Source: Candidatus Iainarchaeum sp. (GTDB lineage Archaea > B1Sed10-29 > WALL01). Taken from it: 64,000 nucleotides of DNA. Below, one piece after another: positions 33,256 to 40,166 of this stretch. Numbering within the stretch: position 1 is the first letter of the stretch; each line of letters opens with the position of its first letter. The notes beneath the pieces are model-generated. The model did not search any database. It had not been told where the DNA came from and saw nothing but the letters and a program-made list of their open reading frames with translations. The stretch is taken from positions 1 through 64,000 of the forward strand of contig JAGMCR010000002.1 of assembly GCA_023129115.1 (NCBI GenBank), written 5' to 3'. Made by a program: the position numbers and the translations under genes.

Positions 33256-34950
33256 TCACGGGCGGTTAATCACCGTGTTCAGGAGGTCGTACATGCCCTG
33301 GAGCGCCGTCTGGTTCCCGTCCAGCGCGTCCCTCTTGAGGTCCGCGTACTGGCCCCTCTCGGCAGTGTCCATGGTATAGCTGGCGCTTATTTCATCCATC
33401 TTGGCGATGTTCTGGCTCACCCGGTCCAGCCCCCTCGTGAGGTTCCTCGTCAGGTCGCCAATGTTCTTCTTGGCCCCGTCCAGTTCTTTTTGGTGCTTGA
33501 GCTTCTTGTCCTCCACCGTGTTGAGCGTGTCCTTCAGGTCGGCGATTGTGTCCCTGTGCGCGTTCTGCAGCTCCGGGCTCCTCGCCATCATGGCGTCGAG
33601 GTTGCTCACGACCTTCTGGTAGTGCCCGACAGCATCGTTGAGCCCTTCCCTGGAAATGTCCTTGTGGCTGCTGAACGCAGTGAGCTGGTCCATCCCCTCC
33701 TTCAGGGTGGCCAGCGCGGCATCCACGGACATCTCGTACCCCTTCCTGCCAGGAGCGCCCGGCGCAGGCAGCTTTTTCTGTATCTGCCTGATGGCCTTGT
33801 TCGCCTTCACTGCATTGTTGTGCGTCCTGCGGACCTGCCTGGCGGACTCGGCCAGGGTATGCGAGATAAGTGTCGCGGCGCCCCTAATGTTCTCCAGCTC
33901 TGCGGTCATTGCCTCGTTCTGCCTCTGGTTGTGCCTGTAAGTCTTGTGGTACCCAATCCTGCCGCCGGACTGCGACACAGTGTCCAGGAAGTCAATGAGG
34001 TTGTCGGCGCTCCGCTCCACCTTCTGAACGTGGAGGCCGGCGCGCTGGTTCATGGTCGAGCGCATCGTGTGGTAGTTCTGCATGGTCTTGATTATGTCGC
34101 GCCGCATCTCCGGCCCAAGCCGCTTTATGCTGCCGTCCTTTTCCTTGAACAAGCCGTTCAAAAGCTCAAGCGTGCCGCCCCGCTGCGCGGCCTCGTTGAG
34201 CGTGAAGTCCTTGTACTCCTCCAGCGCCTCAACGTGCTCGTCGAGCAGCGACTTCGCGTCGTAAATGTTTTCGTCGATTATCTTGATTTGGTGGCTCAGC
34301 ATCCTCACCCGGTCTGCCAGCTCGAGCCCCCTCTCGCCGGTCTGCGTCGACTTGCGCCCGCGCAAGACCTTTCTCTGCTGCGTGAGGTCCGTCCGCAGGG
34401 CCTTTTGGTCCCGCATGTAATTCTTTACCGACGCCATGTTCCTGACGTTGTTCTGGAACGAGGCGATGTTCGCCAAGTGCTGCGCGATGCCCTGGAAAGC
34501 ACCCGAGTCCATTTTCGCGATGGTCCGCAGCTGAACCTTTGTGCCATTAATGGACTGTGCCGTGTACGGGCTCGGCGCCTCGTCAGTCGCCTTCCTCTCT
34601 GTCATGAACTCAAGCAGCTTGTGGTTCTTCACCAGCTTGGCGACCTTCTGGTCAATCTTTTTCTCTTGCTTCTGGTACTCCGCTTTGTTCACGACGTACT
34701 GCCTGTAATTCTTGAGGCCGCCTTTCTTGAAGAAAGAAACGATTCTGAAGCGGTCCGGCTTTTTGACCACGTCCGTGGGGAGCCACTCCCTTGCGCCAGG
34801 CACCAGCACCAATGGCTCTGCCCCCGAAGCCACCATCATTTTATTGGTCATGGTGTGGATGTTTTCCATCTCTGGCAGGAGGCCATGCTTTCTCCTGTGC
34901 CTCTCTGCGCGGCCTTCCAAGCTGAACATTCGTTTTAGGATACGGGGCAT
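33256..34950 (-). CDS. Large coiled-coil protein of unknown function
   Basis: A 564-residue, almost entirely helical and charged protein, with long heptad-like stretches (for example 85-120, 170-260, 430-520). There is no signal peptide or membrane helix. It starts MPRILKRMFSLEGRAERH with GGTG 7 bases before the ATG. An antisense frame of similar length on the plus strand is Leu/Val/Arg-rich, starts without a ribosome site and is judged a shadow. Together with the 395- and 346-residue proteins it forms a lineage-specific cluster next to peptidases; it may be a scaffold. Confidence 0.75.
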   Translation of the reverse strand: MPRILKRMFSLEGRAERHRRKHGLLPEMENIHTMTNKMMVASGAEPLVLVPGAREWLPTDVVKKPDRFRIVSFFKKGGLKNYRQYVVNKAEYQKQEKKIDQKVAKLVKNHKLLEFMTERKATDEAPSPYTAQSINGTKVQLRTIAKMDSGAFQGIAQHLANIASFQNNVRNMASVKNYMRDQKALRTDLTQQRKVLRGRKSTQTGERGLELADRVRMLSHQIKIIDENIYDAKSLLDEHVEALEEYKDFTLNEAAQRGGTLELLNGLFKEKDGSIKRLGPEMRRDIIKTMQNYHTMRSTMNQRAGLHVQKVERSADNLIDFLDTVSQSGGRIGYHKTYRHNQRQNEAMTAELENIRGAATLISHTLAESARQVRRTHNNAVKANKAIRQIQKKLPAPGAPGRKGYEMSVDAALATLKEGMDQLTAFSSHKDISREGLNDAVGHYQKVVSNLDAMMARSPELQNAHRDTIADLKDTLNTVEDKKLKHQKELDGAKKNIGDLTRNLTRGLDRVSQNIAKMDEISASYTMDTAERGQYADLKRDALDGNQTALQGMYDLLNTVINRP

Positions 34951-35031
34951 ATCAACACCTTGTAACTACTGTGCAGTGACATTATGTCCGCAATTATTAT
35001 TAAACCTTGCCATACCCATGGACGTATTGGC

Positions 35032-35041
35032 GATTTAAAAG
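35032..35041 (+). promoter_or_regulatory. TATA box of the site-2 protease gene
   Basis: GATTTAAAAG lies about 29 bases before ATG 35066, matching the leaderless spacing used elsewhere in the window. Confidence 0.55.
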
Positions 35042-35065
35042 GGTTTCGGTGCCCTGGCGGGCATA

Positions 35066-36181
35066 ATGCTTAATAAGGCGCCCGTGGGTAACAATGGCTT
35101 GATGAAGAGCAACTTCAAGATATTCAACGTCATGGGCATAGACATTGAGCTCCACATATCGTTCATCCTGTTCGTGCTGCTCTTCCTGATTCTTGACGTG
35201 AGCTTCCTCGTGATTTTATTGGTGCTCTTCGCCTCAATCACGCTCCACGAGCTCTCCCACTCCATAATCGGCAAATTGAACGGCATCAACGTCAAGAAAA
35301 TCGTGCTCCTGCCAATCGGCGGCATGGCCGCGATGGACGAGGTGCAAATCAAGCCGTATTCCGAGTTCAAGATGGCGATTGCAGGCCCCCTGTTCAACTT
35401 TTTATTGTGCACCTTGATTGCGCTGGCCACCCAGCTCTTCGGCCTTCCGTTCCTGCTGGGGTGGGCGGACTGGAACGCGGCGGTGGGCGGCGCCATCACT
35501 GTCCCGCTCGCGACCACCCTGTGGTCGAGCACGTTCTGGCTGAACTGGCTGCTGGGCACTTTCAACCTGTTCGTGCCCGCTATTCCCCTGGACGGCGGCC
35601 GCGTCTTCCGCTCCGCACTGGCGATGGTGACGGACTACGTGAACGCGACCAGAATCGCGACCACGGTCTCGACCGTAATCACTTTTTTCCTGTTCATCTA
35701 CGCCTTGTTCACGTACAACATACTCTTGTTGGTCATCTCTATCTTCGTCTACCTTGGCGCGGTCTCGGAATTAGAATACGCCTTGTCCAACAAATTATTG
35801 GCGCACTTCCCACTGAAGCGCATCGTGCGCGCGAACTATTTAGTCCTGAAGCCAGCCACCAAATTGGACAAGGCGATTGAGGAAATGATTAAGTCGCGGT
35901 CGCTGGTGGTGTTCACCACAATCGGCAAGCACATGGAACTGGTGAGCCTCTACGACATCCGGCACGTCCCGAAGTCGAAGTGGAAGAACACGAGCCTAAA
36001 GGAAATCGCGAACAGGGTGCGCGCCGCGGAAGTCACGGACTCGGTGACCGCAGTAATGCACTCAATGATGCGCAACGGGCTCGAGGCAATGCCCGTAATC
36101 AGCGAAGAAGAACTCGCGGGAGTCGTCTTCCGCGACGACATTAACCGAGTTTTCGAGATACTGAAAGTGAGTAATCCTTGA
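35066..36181 (+). CDS. Site-2 protease family (M50) with CBS domains
   Basis: The 371-residue membrane protein has HELSH (H61, E62, H65) in the first helix block and FVPAIPLDGGRVF with D176 as third zinc ligand. About six hydrophobic helices precede a soluble C-terminal part from near residue 240 (KLDKAIEEMIKSRSLVVFTT ... AMPVISEEELAGVVFRDD) that reads as a pair of CBS domains. Such enzymes cut membrane-bound regulators within the bilayer. ATG at 35066 fits the TATA box. Confidence 0.9.
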   Translation: MLNKAPVGNNGLMKSNFKIFNVMGIDIELHISFILFVLLFLILDVSFLVILLVLFASITLHELSHSIIGKLNGINVKKIVLLPIGGMAAMDEVQIKPYSEFKMAIAGPLFNFLLCTLIALATQLFGLPFLLGWADWNAAVGGAITVPLATTLWSSTFWLNWLLGTFNLFVPAIPLDGGRVFRSALAMVTDYVNATRIATTVSTVITFFLFIYALFTYNILLLVISIFVYLGAVSELEYALSNKLLAHFPLKRIVRANYLVLKPATKLDKAIEEMIKSRSLVVFTTIGKHMELVSLYDIRHVPKSKWKNTSLKEIANRVRAAEVTDSVTAVMHSMMRNGLEAMPVISEEELAGVVFRDDINRVFEILKVSNP

Positions 36182-36228
36182 GCAATGAGTCCAAGTGCTT
36201 CTTGATTAATGGCGCGTAGTGCTTTCCC

Positions 36229-36477
36229 TCACTGTCCGTCTTTGTGGTACAAGTCAAGGAAGACTATCGTGTCCTGGCTTTTGAGGCATAGGCAGGACAG
36301 CTTGAAGGGCGCAATGTAAACTTCCCCCGTGTTTTTTCGTGAGAAGCGCATTGGCTTTCCAACACTGGGGTCCCGCACAATCCTGGCGACCTGTTTTTTC
36401 ACCTTTTCTTTCAGGGCGTTGTCCCTTATCTTCTTGGCCCGTTTTTCAAAAACAGAGTCAGACCCAACAGTCACCAT
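36229..36477 (-). CDS. RelE/ParE-superfamily toxin, copy 1
   Basis: An 82-residue basic protein: KRAKKIRDNALKEKVKKQVAR, then IVRDPSVGKPMRFSRKNTGE, VYIAPFKLSCLCLKSQDTIV and FLDLYHKDGQ. This order of helices and strands is RelE-like, with the C-terminal LYHKD in place of a canonical catalytic end. It overlaps the AbrB-type antitoxin by 7 bases. It differs from copy 2 (38804-39052) at six residues: E/K, S/T, V/I, K/E, G/R, K/R. Confidence 0.82.
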   Translation of the reverse strand: MVTVGSDSVFEKRAKKIRDNALKEKVKKQVARIVRDPSVGKPMRFSRKNTGEVYIAPFKLSCLCLKSQDTIVFLDLYHKDGQ

Positions 36478-36740
36478 TTTTCAAGCTCTTTCAAAAACTC
36501 TTCGCCACTCACTTTTTTGAAGCGGCCTTTTTCGTAGCGCTTGAGCGCTTCTTCCGTGCGCTCGGCGAAGCGCAGGTCTTCTCCTATGTTCTCGCCGAAG
36601 TCGCTAACGCTCTTGAGAATGAACTTGTCCCCGCTCCTGATGACGACGAACTTCTCCCCCTCCCTGAAGCCCGCGCGCATGTCGCTGGGGATAACAATCT
36701 GGCCCTTGGAACTCATCTGGGTAACGCTAATATCAGGCAT
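36471..36740 (-). CDS. AbrB/MazE-type antitoxin, copy 1
   Basis: An 89-residue protein with the N-terminal swapped-hairpin DNA-binding fold (VTQMSSKGQIVIPSDMRAGF, EGEKFVVIRSGDKFIL) and a C-terminal toxin-binding helix (TEEALKRYEKGRFKKVSGEE). It is the first gene of the pair. It differs from copy 2 at two residues (Q/R and E/G). Confidence 0.87.
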   Translation of the reverse strand: MPDISVTQMSSKGQIVIPSDMRAGFREGEKFVVIRSGDKFILKSVSDFGENIGEDLRFAERTEEALKRYEKGRFKKVSGEEFLKELEKW

Positions 36741-36772
36741 GAGGCAAGATATGTCTTACCTCATATACAAAG

Positions 36773-36802
36773 TTTTCTTTTCCAAAGAAAAACTGGAGCG
36801 CT
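36773..36802 (-). repeat. Hairpin plus AGCGCT core upstream of TA copy 1
   Basis: TTTTCTTT (36773-36780) and AAAGAAAA (36784-36791) form a hairpin like the first hairpin of the elements at 27 kb. It is followed by GGAGCGCT (36795-36802), a partial copy of the tRNA-Ser att core. It overlaps the end of the 135-residue gene. Confidence 0.5.
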
Positions 36803-37209
36803 TATTCTTGCTGTGACGGGTCTTTGAGCTGCTCCAGCACGCTCCGGACTTGCGGCAGTCCCTGCAGATTGTGCAACCTGTCCACGAAATCCTGTTTGAG
36901 TATGCCACCGCCCTCACCAATTAATGTTACCAAGTAATTCAAACAGTACTTAGAACTAGTCTTCAAGAGCTTGTACACTTTATCCTTGTTTTCTGTATAG
37001 TCCTGATCGCCCAGATAGTTTTCCTCGTAATGCTTGCTGCTTGCAGTGGAGATCTCATCCATCAAGTCGCATAGCTCCTGCGCTTCTTTAAGGTCGATAT
37101 GCGTCCTGATTTCCTTGCTGTGGATGTAAACCGGCTTCGTGAATTTCGCGAAATTAGTAATGTCTTTCCTCAGCTGCTCTTCGTTGCCATGTCTTATTTT
37201 GAGACCCAT
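36802..37209 (-). CDS. Hypothetical helical protein (135 aa)
   Basis: A soluble, mostly helical protein with acidic patches (LKEAQELCDLMDEISTAS, NYLGDQDYTENKDKVYKLL). No motif is recognised. The ATG is 27 bases from a TATA-like GTTTATTC on the minus strand. It lies alone between two att-like cores, suggesting it is cassette cargo. Its role could be defence or toxin-antitoxin related, but nothing in the sequence proves it. Confidence 0.65.
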   Translation of the reverse strand: MGLKIRHGNEEQLRKDITNFAKFTKPVYIHSKEIRTHIDLKEAQELCDLMDEISTASSKHYEENYLGDQDYTENKDKVYKLLKTSSKYCLNYLVTLIGEGGGILKQDFVDRLHNLQGLPQVRSVLEQLKDPSQQE

Positions 37210-37246
37210 ACATGGCTTTAGGGGCTGTGAGAATAAACAAGGATTG

Positions 37247-37260
37247 GAGCGCTAGGGGCA
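37247..37260 (+). repeat. tRNA-Ser att-like core, internal copy
   Basis: GAGCGCTAGGGGCA is identical to the 3' end region of tRNA-Ser(UGA) at 40153-40165 and flanks. It stands 2.9 kb from the tRNA, between the 135-residue gene and the AbiE pair. Confidence 0.75.
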
Positions 37261-37436
37261 AACCAGTATACGGAGTTGACTTTTCGACTTTGAAGTCGAT
37301 TTACCAGCCTATTTCATAAGGGGGCAAGGCAGGGGCGGGTAGCACCAAACAGGCCCATGATTGGTTTTTCGGCCAATTGATTGGTTTTTGGCGTTATAGG
37401 CAACCTTTATATATTATACATGTTATGTATAATGCC
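37261..37436 (+). promoter_or_regulatory. AbiE operon promoter with palindromic operator
   Basis: TTATACAT-GTT-ATGTATAA (37414-37432) is an inverted repeat overlapping the TATA-like TTTATATATT and ending 4 bases before the ATG. It would suit autorepression by the AbiEi-type product. Upstream are a GACTTTGAAGTC hairpin near 37284 and a direct repeat of ATTGGTTTTT. No gene is supported here. Confidence 0.6.
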
Positions 37437-38066
37437 ATGATTAAGCTGACCGAGAAGAGGCAGGGCATAGTACTGTGGATTCTGGAGAACAGGGGCAAGC
37501 AGTGGTCTATCCACGAGCTTTGCACGAAGTTTGGCGGCCTGACGTACCCGAGCACTTATGACTTTGTCAACCAGCTTTTGGGGGCAGGGTATTTGATGAA
37601 GACCGAGGCCCGGGAGTTCACGGCAATGAATGCCCACGCACTGGTGCAGCAGCTGGCATACACGTTTCCATTAAAGGCCAAGGAGAAAAAGTGCTTCTTT
37701 GTGGTGGGGGGCATGGCAGACAAGATAAAGGTGCTCAAGAGCATCAAATTGGATTATTCGCTTACTGCGTTTGCTGCTGGCGAAGTGCTCCACCCCTATG
37801 TAAAGACAGAAAAAGTCCACGCCTATGCCCGAAAAAAAGACATTGGAAAATGGGGGGAGGAACTGGCCAGGAAAGGGGCCAGGCCTGCTTTTGAGGACGA
37901 GGCGAACCTGTTCCTGCTTCCAGTCCAAGAAGATTACTACTTCAACTTGTCCAGGAACATTCACGGCTTCAGGATAGCGCCGCTGGGCCTCGTTCTGGCT
38001 GACCTGGTTTCGATTGGGGGCCTTGGGGAAGAGCAGGCAAAGATGATTGAAGGGGCAGTGGAATGA
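37437..38066 (+). CDS. AbiEi-like antitoxin with winged helix
   Basis: The 209-residue protein starts MIKLTEKRQGIVLWILENRG with an N-terminal winged-helix (WSIHELCTKFGG, YDFVNQLLGAGYLM). A C-terminal domain follows (YSLTAFAAGEVLHPYVK, AYARKKDIGKWGEEL, EANLFLLPVQED) as in AbiEi/type IV antitoxins. The start ATG lies just after a palindromic operator. It overlaps the nucleotidyltransferase gene by 4 bases (ATGA). AbiEi represses its own operon and counters AbiEii. Confidence 0.78.
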   Translation: MIKLTEKRQGIVLWILENRGKQWSIHELCTKFGGLTYPSTYDFVNQLLGAGYLMKTEAREFTAMNAHALVQQLAYTFPLKAKEKKCFFVVGGMADKIKVLKSIKLDYSLTAFAAGEVLHPYVKTEKVHAYARKKDIGKWGEELARKGARPAFEDEANLFLLPVQEDYYFNLSRNIHGFRIAPLGLVLADLVSIGGLGEEQAKMIEGAVE

Positions 38067-38776
38067 TCGACGGGATTATGGCGGAGTACTCAAACAAGTG
38101 CCTGGCAGAGCTGTTCAGGCACGTGAAGCAAAAAAGCAGTATTGGCCTCATGGGCGGCTGGGCAGTCCACTACCTCTTGAAAGAAAAGGGGGTTGAGCAC
38201 ATTGGCTCTAGGGACATCGACATTTTCTTTGACCCGGAGAAGGTATCGTTTAAGAAAATCCGGGAACTGATTGAGGGGGAGGGGTTCAGGCCGCACTCGA
38301 CTTTCAGGTGGGCAAAGTTTGTCCACAGGCTTACTGGCAAGGAGATGAATAGTGCAGAGGCAACCAAAGTCCCGCAGTATGACTTGTGTGTTGTTTATGT
38401 TGATGTTGCAGCCCCACGGCACGTCGACAAAAGAGTGATGGACTTGCCTTTGTTGGAAAAAGTGTTTGAAGGGGAATCAAAATGGATTAAAGTGAATGGC
38501 ACCAAAGTCCTGGTCCCAAGCGAGAAAATAATGGCTGAGATGAAGCTGGATTCCACTGGAGAGCGGGGGGACCGGTTCAAGAAGTCCAAGGACATTGCTG
38601 ACCTGTTCATGCTGCTTTACAGCGAGCCCGGGCTGCTGGAGGCCGCCGACAAAAAATTGAGGAGAAAATTCAAGTTGGACTTAGGCGATTTTGGGACTTC
38701 TGGCAATCTAGCTGACGCTGCCAACATGTTGGGGGTGCCAGTAAGCGTAATACTGCGCGTCTTGGACAGGCTTTAG
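38063..38776 (+). CDS. AbiEii-like nucleotidyltransferase toxin
   Basis: The 237-residue protein has the nucleotidyltransferase signature GLMGGWAVHYLL followed by SRDIDIFFDPEK (two metal-binding aspartates) and a later KVLVPSEKIMAEMKLD. This matches AbiEii/MenT-type toxins, which transfer nucleotides to tRNA or other targets. The last ~70 residues are helical. It is translationally coupled to the AbiEi-like gene. The plus-strand orientation is opposite to the duplicated toxin-antitoxin pairs on both sides. Confidence 0.8.
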   Translation: MIDGIMAEYSNKCLAELFRHVKQKSSIGLMGGWAVHYLLKEKGVEHIGSRDIDIFFDPEKVSFKKIRELIEGEGFRPHSTFRWAKFVHRLTGKEMNSAEATKVPQYDLCVVYVDVAAPRHVDKRVMDLPLLEKVFEGESKWIKVNGTKVLVPSEKIMAEMKLDSTGERGDRFKKSKDIADLFMLLYSEPGLLEAADKKLRRKFKLDLGDFGTSGNLADAANMLGVPVSVILRVLDRL

Positions 38777-38803
38777 TTGGAACGGCTTGGTCAGCATTTT
38801 CCC

Positions 38804-39052
38804 TCACTGTCCGTCTTTGTGGTACAAGTCAAGGAAGACTATCGTGTCCTGGCTTTTGAGGCATAGGCAGGACAGCCTGAAGGGCGCAATGTAAACTTCT
38901 CTCGTGTTTTTTCGTGAGAAGCGCATTGGCTCCCCGATTGTGGGGTCCCGCACAATCCTGGCGACCTGTTTTTTCACCTTTTCTTTCAGGGCGTTGTCCC
39001 TTATCTTCTTGGCCCGTTTTTTAAAAACAGAGTCAGACCCAACAGTCACCAT
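38804..39052 (-). CDS. RelE/ParE-superfamily toxin, copy 2
   Basis: An 82-residue near-identical partner of the gene at 36229-36477, with the same helix-strand order ending LYHKDGQ. Differences are mostly conservative or charge changes (RDPTIGEPMRF, NTREVYIAPFRL). It overlaps its antitoxin by 7 bases. Both copies look intact. Confidence 0.82.
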   Translation of the reverse strand: MVTVGSDSVFKKRAKKIRDNALKEKVKKQVARIVRDPTIGEPMRFSRKNTREVYIAPFRLSCLCLKSQDTIVFLDLYHKDGQ

Positions 39053-39315
39053 TTTTCAAGCTCTTTCAAAAACTCTCCGCCACTCACTTTTTTGAAGCGG
39101 CCTTTTTCGTAGCGCTTGAGCGCTTCTTCCGTGCGCTCGGCGAAGCGCAGGTCTTCTCCTATGTTCTCGCCGAAGTCGCTAACGCTCTTGAGAATGAACT
39201 TGTCCCCGCTCCTGATGACGACGAACTTCTCCCCCTCCCTGAAGCCCGCGCGCATGTCGCTGGGGATAACAATCTGGCCCTTCGAACTCATTCGGGTAAC
39301 GCTAATATCAGGCAT
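39046..39315 (-). CDS. AbrB/MazE-type antitoxin, copy 2
   Basis: An 89-residue near-identical partner of 36471-36740 with the swapped-hairpin fold VTRMSSKGQIVIPSDM and the C-terminal toxin-binding helix. Cross-talk between the two antitoxins and toxins is likely given their identity. Confidence 0.87.
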   Translation of the reverse strand: MPDISVTRMSSKGQIVIPSDMRAGFREGEKFVVIRSGDKFILKSVSDFGENIGEDLRFAERTEEALKRYEKGRFKKVSGGEFLKELEKW

Positions 39316-39365
39316 GAGGCAAGATATGTCTTACCTCGTATACAAAGTTTTCTTTTCCAAAGAAG

Positions 39366-39385
39366 GGGTCGAGCGCTGGAGGCAA
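39366..39385 (+). repeat. tRNA-Ser att-like core, degenerate copy
   Basis: GGGTCGAGCGCTGGAGGCAA matches the tRNA-Ser 3' boundary at 40147-40166 at 17 or 18 of 20 positions, including the seven bases outside the tRNA. It marks the upstream edge of TA copy 2. Confidence 0.7.
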
Positions 39386-39416
39386 GCGTTATTAAAACGG
39401 TTTAGACCGCCGGTTG

Positions 39417-39689
39417 TCAAAAAAATTGGTTGTACCACTTTTCGTAGTCTTTGTGTTTTCCAACGAAGTAGAATCTTACTGTTTTGTTTAGCTCGAATAT
39501 TCTGTAAACAATTCTGTGTTGTCCTGTTTCGTTCACGAAGAATCTGGCTCCTTTTTTGAGGTGCCTTTTGCGCGGGTGTTCAAGAATATTTTTGATTTTC
39601 TTGGCAATCCGTTCTTTTGTTTGATTATCTAGTTTTCGGAAGTATTTCGGCCAGTCTTGATCGAATCTTTCTGTGTACATGACACTCAT
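39417..39689 (-). CDS. RelE-family toxin (YafQ/RelE-like)
   Basis: A 90-residue protein: MYTERFDQDWPKYFRKLD, IKNILEHPRKRHLKKGARF, NETGQHRIVYRIFELNKTV and RFYFVGKHKDYEKWY. It has the RelE fold order and a C-terminal HKDYEKWY typical of the group. The first codon overlaps the antitoxin stop (4 bases). Very AT-rich, it is the third toxin-antitoxin pair in this array and unrelated in sequence to the duplicated pair. Confidence 0.85.
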   Translation of the reverse strand: MSVMYTERFDQDWPKYFRKLDNQTKERIAKKIKNILEHPRKRHLKKGARFFVNETGQHRIVYRIFELNKTVRFYFVGKHKDYEKWYNQFF

Positions 39690-39928
39690 TTCAAGTGTTT
39701 TACATATGGCCCAAGCGCTTCTTCAGCAGTCAATAGTTTTCTTTTTCCTTGTTTTATTTTTTTATCGATTCTATCGAGTTTTCTGGCGACTAGTCCTTCT
39801 TCATTGGCATGGCTTTCCCCGAAATTTATTATAGCTAATCTAATTGCTTCTGACAATGTGTTTGCATAGCCTTCCTCAACCATATCCTCCAAAATTTGCT
39901 TTGTCCTTCCTCTTAAAATAACATTCAT
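39686..39928 (-). CDS. RHH-like antitoxin partner of RelE
   Basis: An 80-residue protein starting MNVILRGRTKQILEDMVEEG, with NTLSEAIRLAIINFGES as the second helix and a basic then acidic C-terminal (KLLTAEEALGPYVKHLK). ATG at 39928 is preferred over an upstream in-frame codon because promoter repeats lie between. It likely represses its own promoter through the paired repeats at 39959-39995. Confidence 0.8.
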   Translation of the reverse strand: MNVILRGRTKQILEDMVEEGYANTLSEAIRLAIINFGESHANEEGLVARKLDRIDKKIKQGKRKLLTAEEALGPYVKHLK

Positions 39929-39958
39929 TACAGGCCACCAACCATTTGATGTGTGTAT

Positions 39959-39995
39959 TATGTATCGTTTATGGTTTAAATATGTATCGTTTATG
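39959..39995 (-). promoter_or_regulatory. Promoter with two direct-repeat operators for the RelE pair
   Basis: TATGTATCGTTTATG occurs at 39959-39973 and 39981-39995, 22 bases apart (two helical turns), on either side of GTTTAAA. On the minus strand this gives a TATA box sandwiched between two identical operator half-sites. Confidence 0.7.
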
Positions 39996-40001
39996 AATAA
40001 A

Positions 40002-40080
40002 AGCGCTAGGGGCAGTGTCATAACGCCTGAAACTCAGGCGGCACGTTAGACGAGGGAGGCGCAAGGCCTCCCGGCGGCAT
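40002..40080 (-). repeat. Att-like core plus structured repeat, copy 3 (partial)
   Basis: AGCGCTAGGGGCAG (40002-40015) copies the tRNA-Ser 3' end. It is followed by hairpin CGCCTGA/TCAGGCG (40024-40040, loop AAC), the linker GGCACGTTAG, and hairpin GGGAGGC/GCCTCCC (40054-40072, loop GCAAG). Hairpin order, loops and linker match copies 1 and 2, while stem bases differ with pairing preserved. The AAAGAAAA hairpin is missing. Confidence 0.6.
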
Positions 40081-40146
40081 TTTCCATCGACGCTTTTCTA
40101 CCGAGCAGCCGCTGAGCAGGCAAGCGAAGTGGCTGTAACAGAAAAA
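40081..40146. other. Spacer between repeat copy 3 and tRNA-Ser
   Basis: No gene is seen here. It ends with GTGGCTGTAACAGAAAAAGG, almost identical to the sequence left of tRNA-Gly at 27191-27210 (two differences). The two tRNA-flanking zones are thus related beyond the hairpins. Confidence 0.5.
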
Positions 40147-40166
40147 GGGTCGAGCGCTAGGGGCAG
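40147..40166 (+). repeat. tRNA-Ser 3' end att core (parental copy)
   Basis: GGGTCGAGCGCTAGGGGCAG spans the acceptor 3' strand, discriminator and part of the T-stem of tRNA-Ser(UGA), plus 8 outside bases. Copies or partial copies lie at 40002, 39366, 37247 and 36795, all downstream of the tRNA in its reading direction. Confidence 0.75.

Larger units (their letters stand above)
36223..36788. repeat. Toxin-antitoxin cassette duplicate, copy 1
   Basis: This 566-base stretch matches 38798-39363 without gaps (constant offset 2575), at roughly 97% identity by eye. It covers the whole AbrB/RelE pair and its upstream hairpin, so an entire cassette was copied. Confidence 0.9.
38798..39363. repeat. Toxin-antitoxin cassette duplicate, copy 2
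   Basis: Second copy of 36223-36788 in the same orientation. With copy 1 it encloses the 135-residue gene and the AbiE pair, so recombination between copies could excise or amplify about 2.6 kb. Confidence 0.9.

Noticed and set aside
33223-34938. Long plus-strand reading frame of 571 residues opposite the coiled-coil gene
   Set aside because: It is Leu/Val/Arg-rich without domains, has no ribosome site or TATA box, and the minus-strand gene has a good start and normal composition. It is a GC-driven shadow.
36223-40166. CRISPR array
   Set aside because: Repeats are few, of unequal spacing, match a tRNA end and enclose genes rather than spacers; no cas genes are present.
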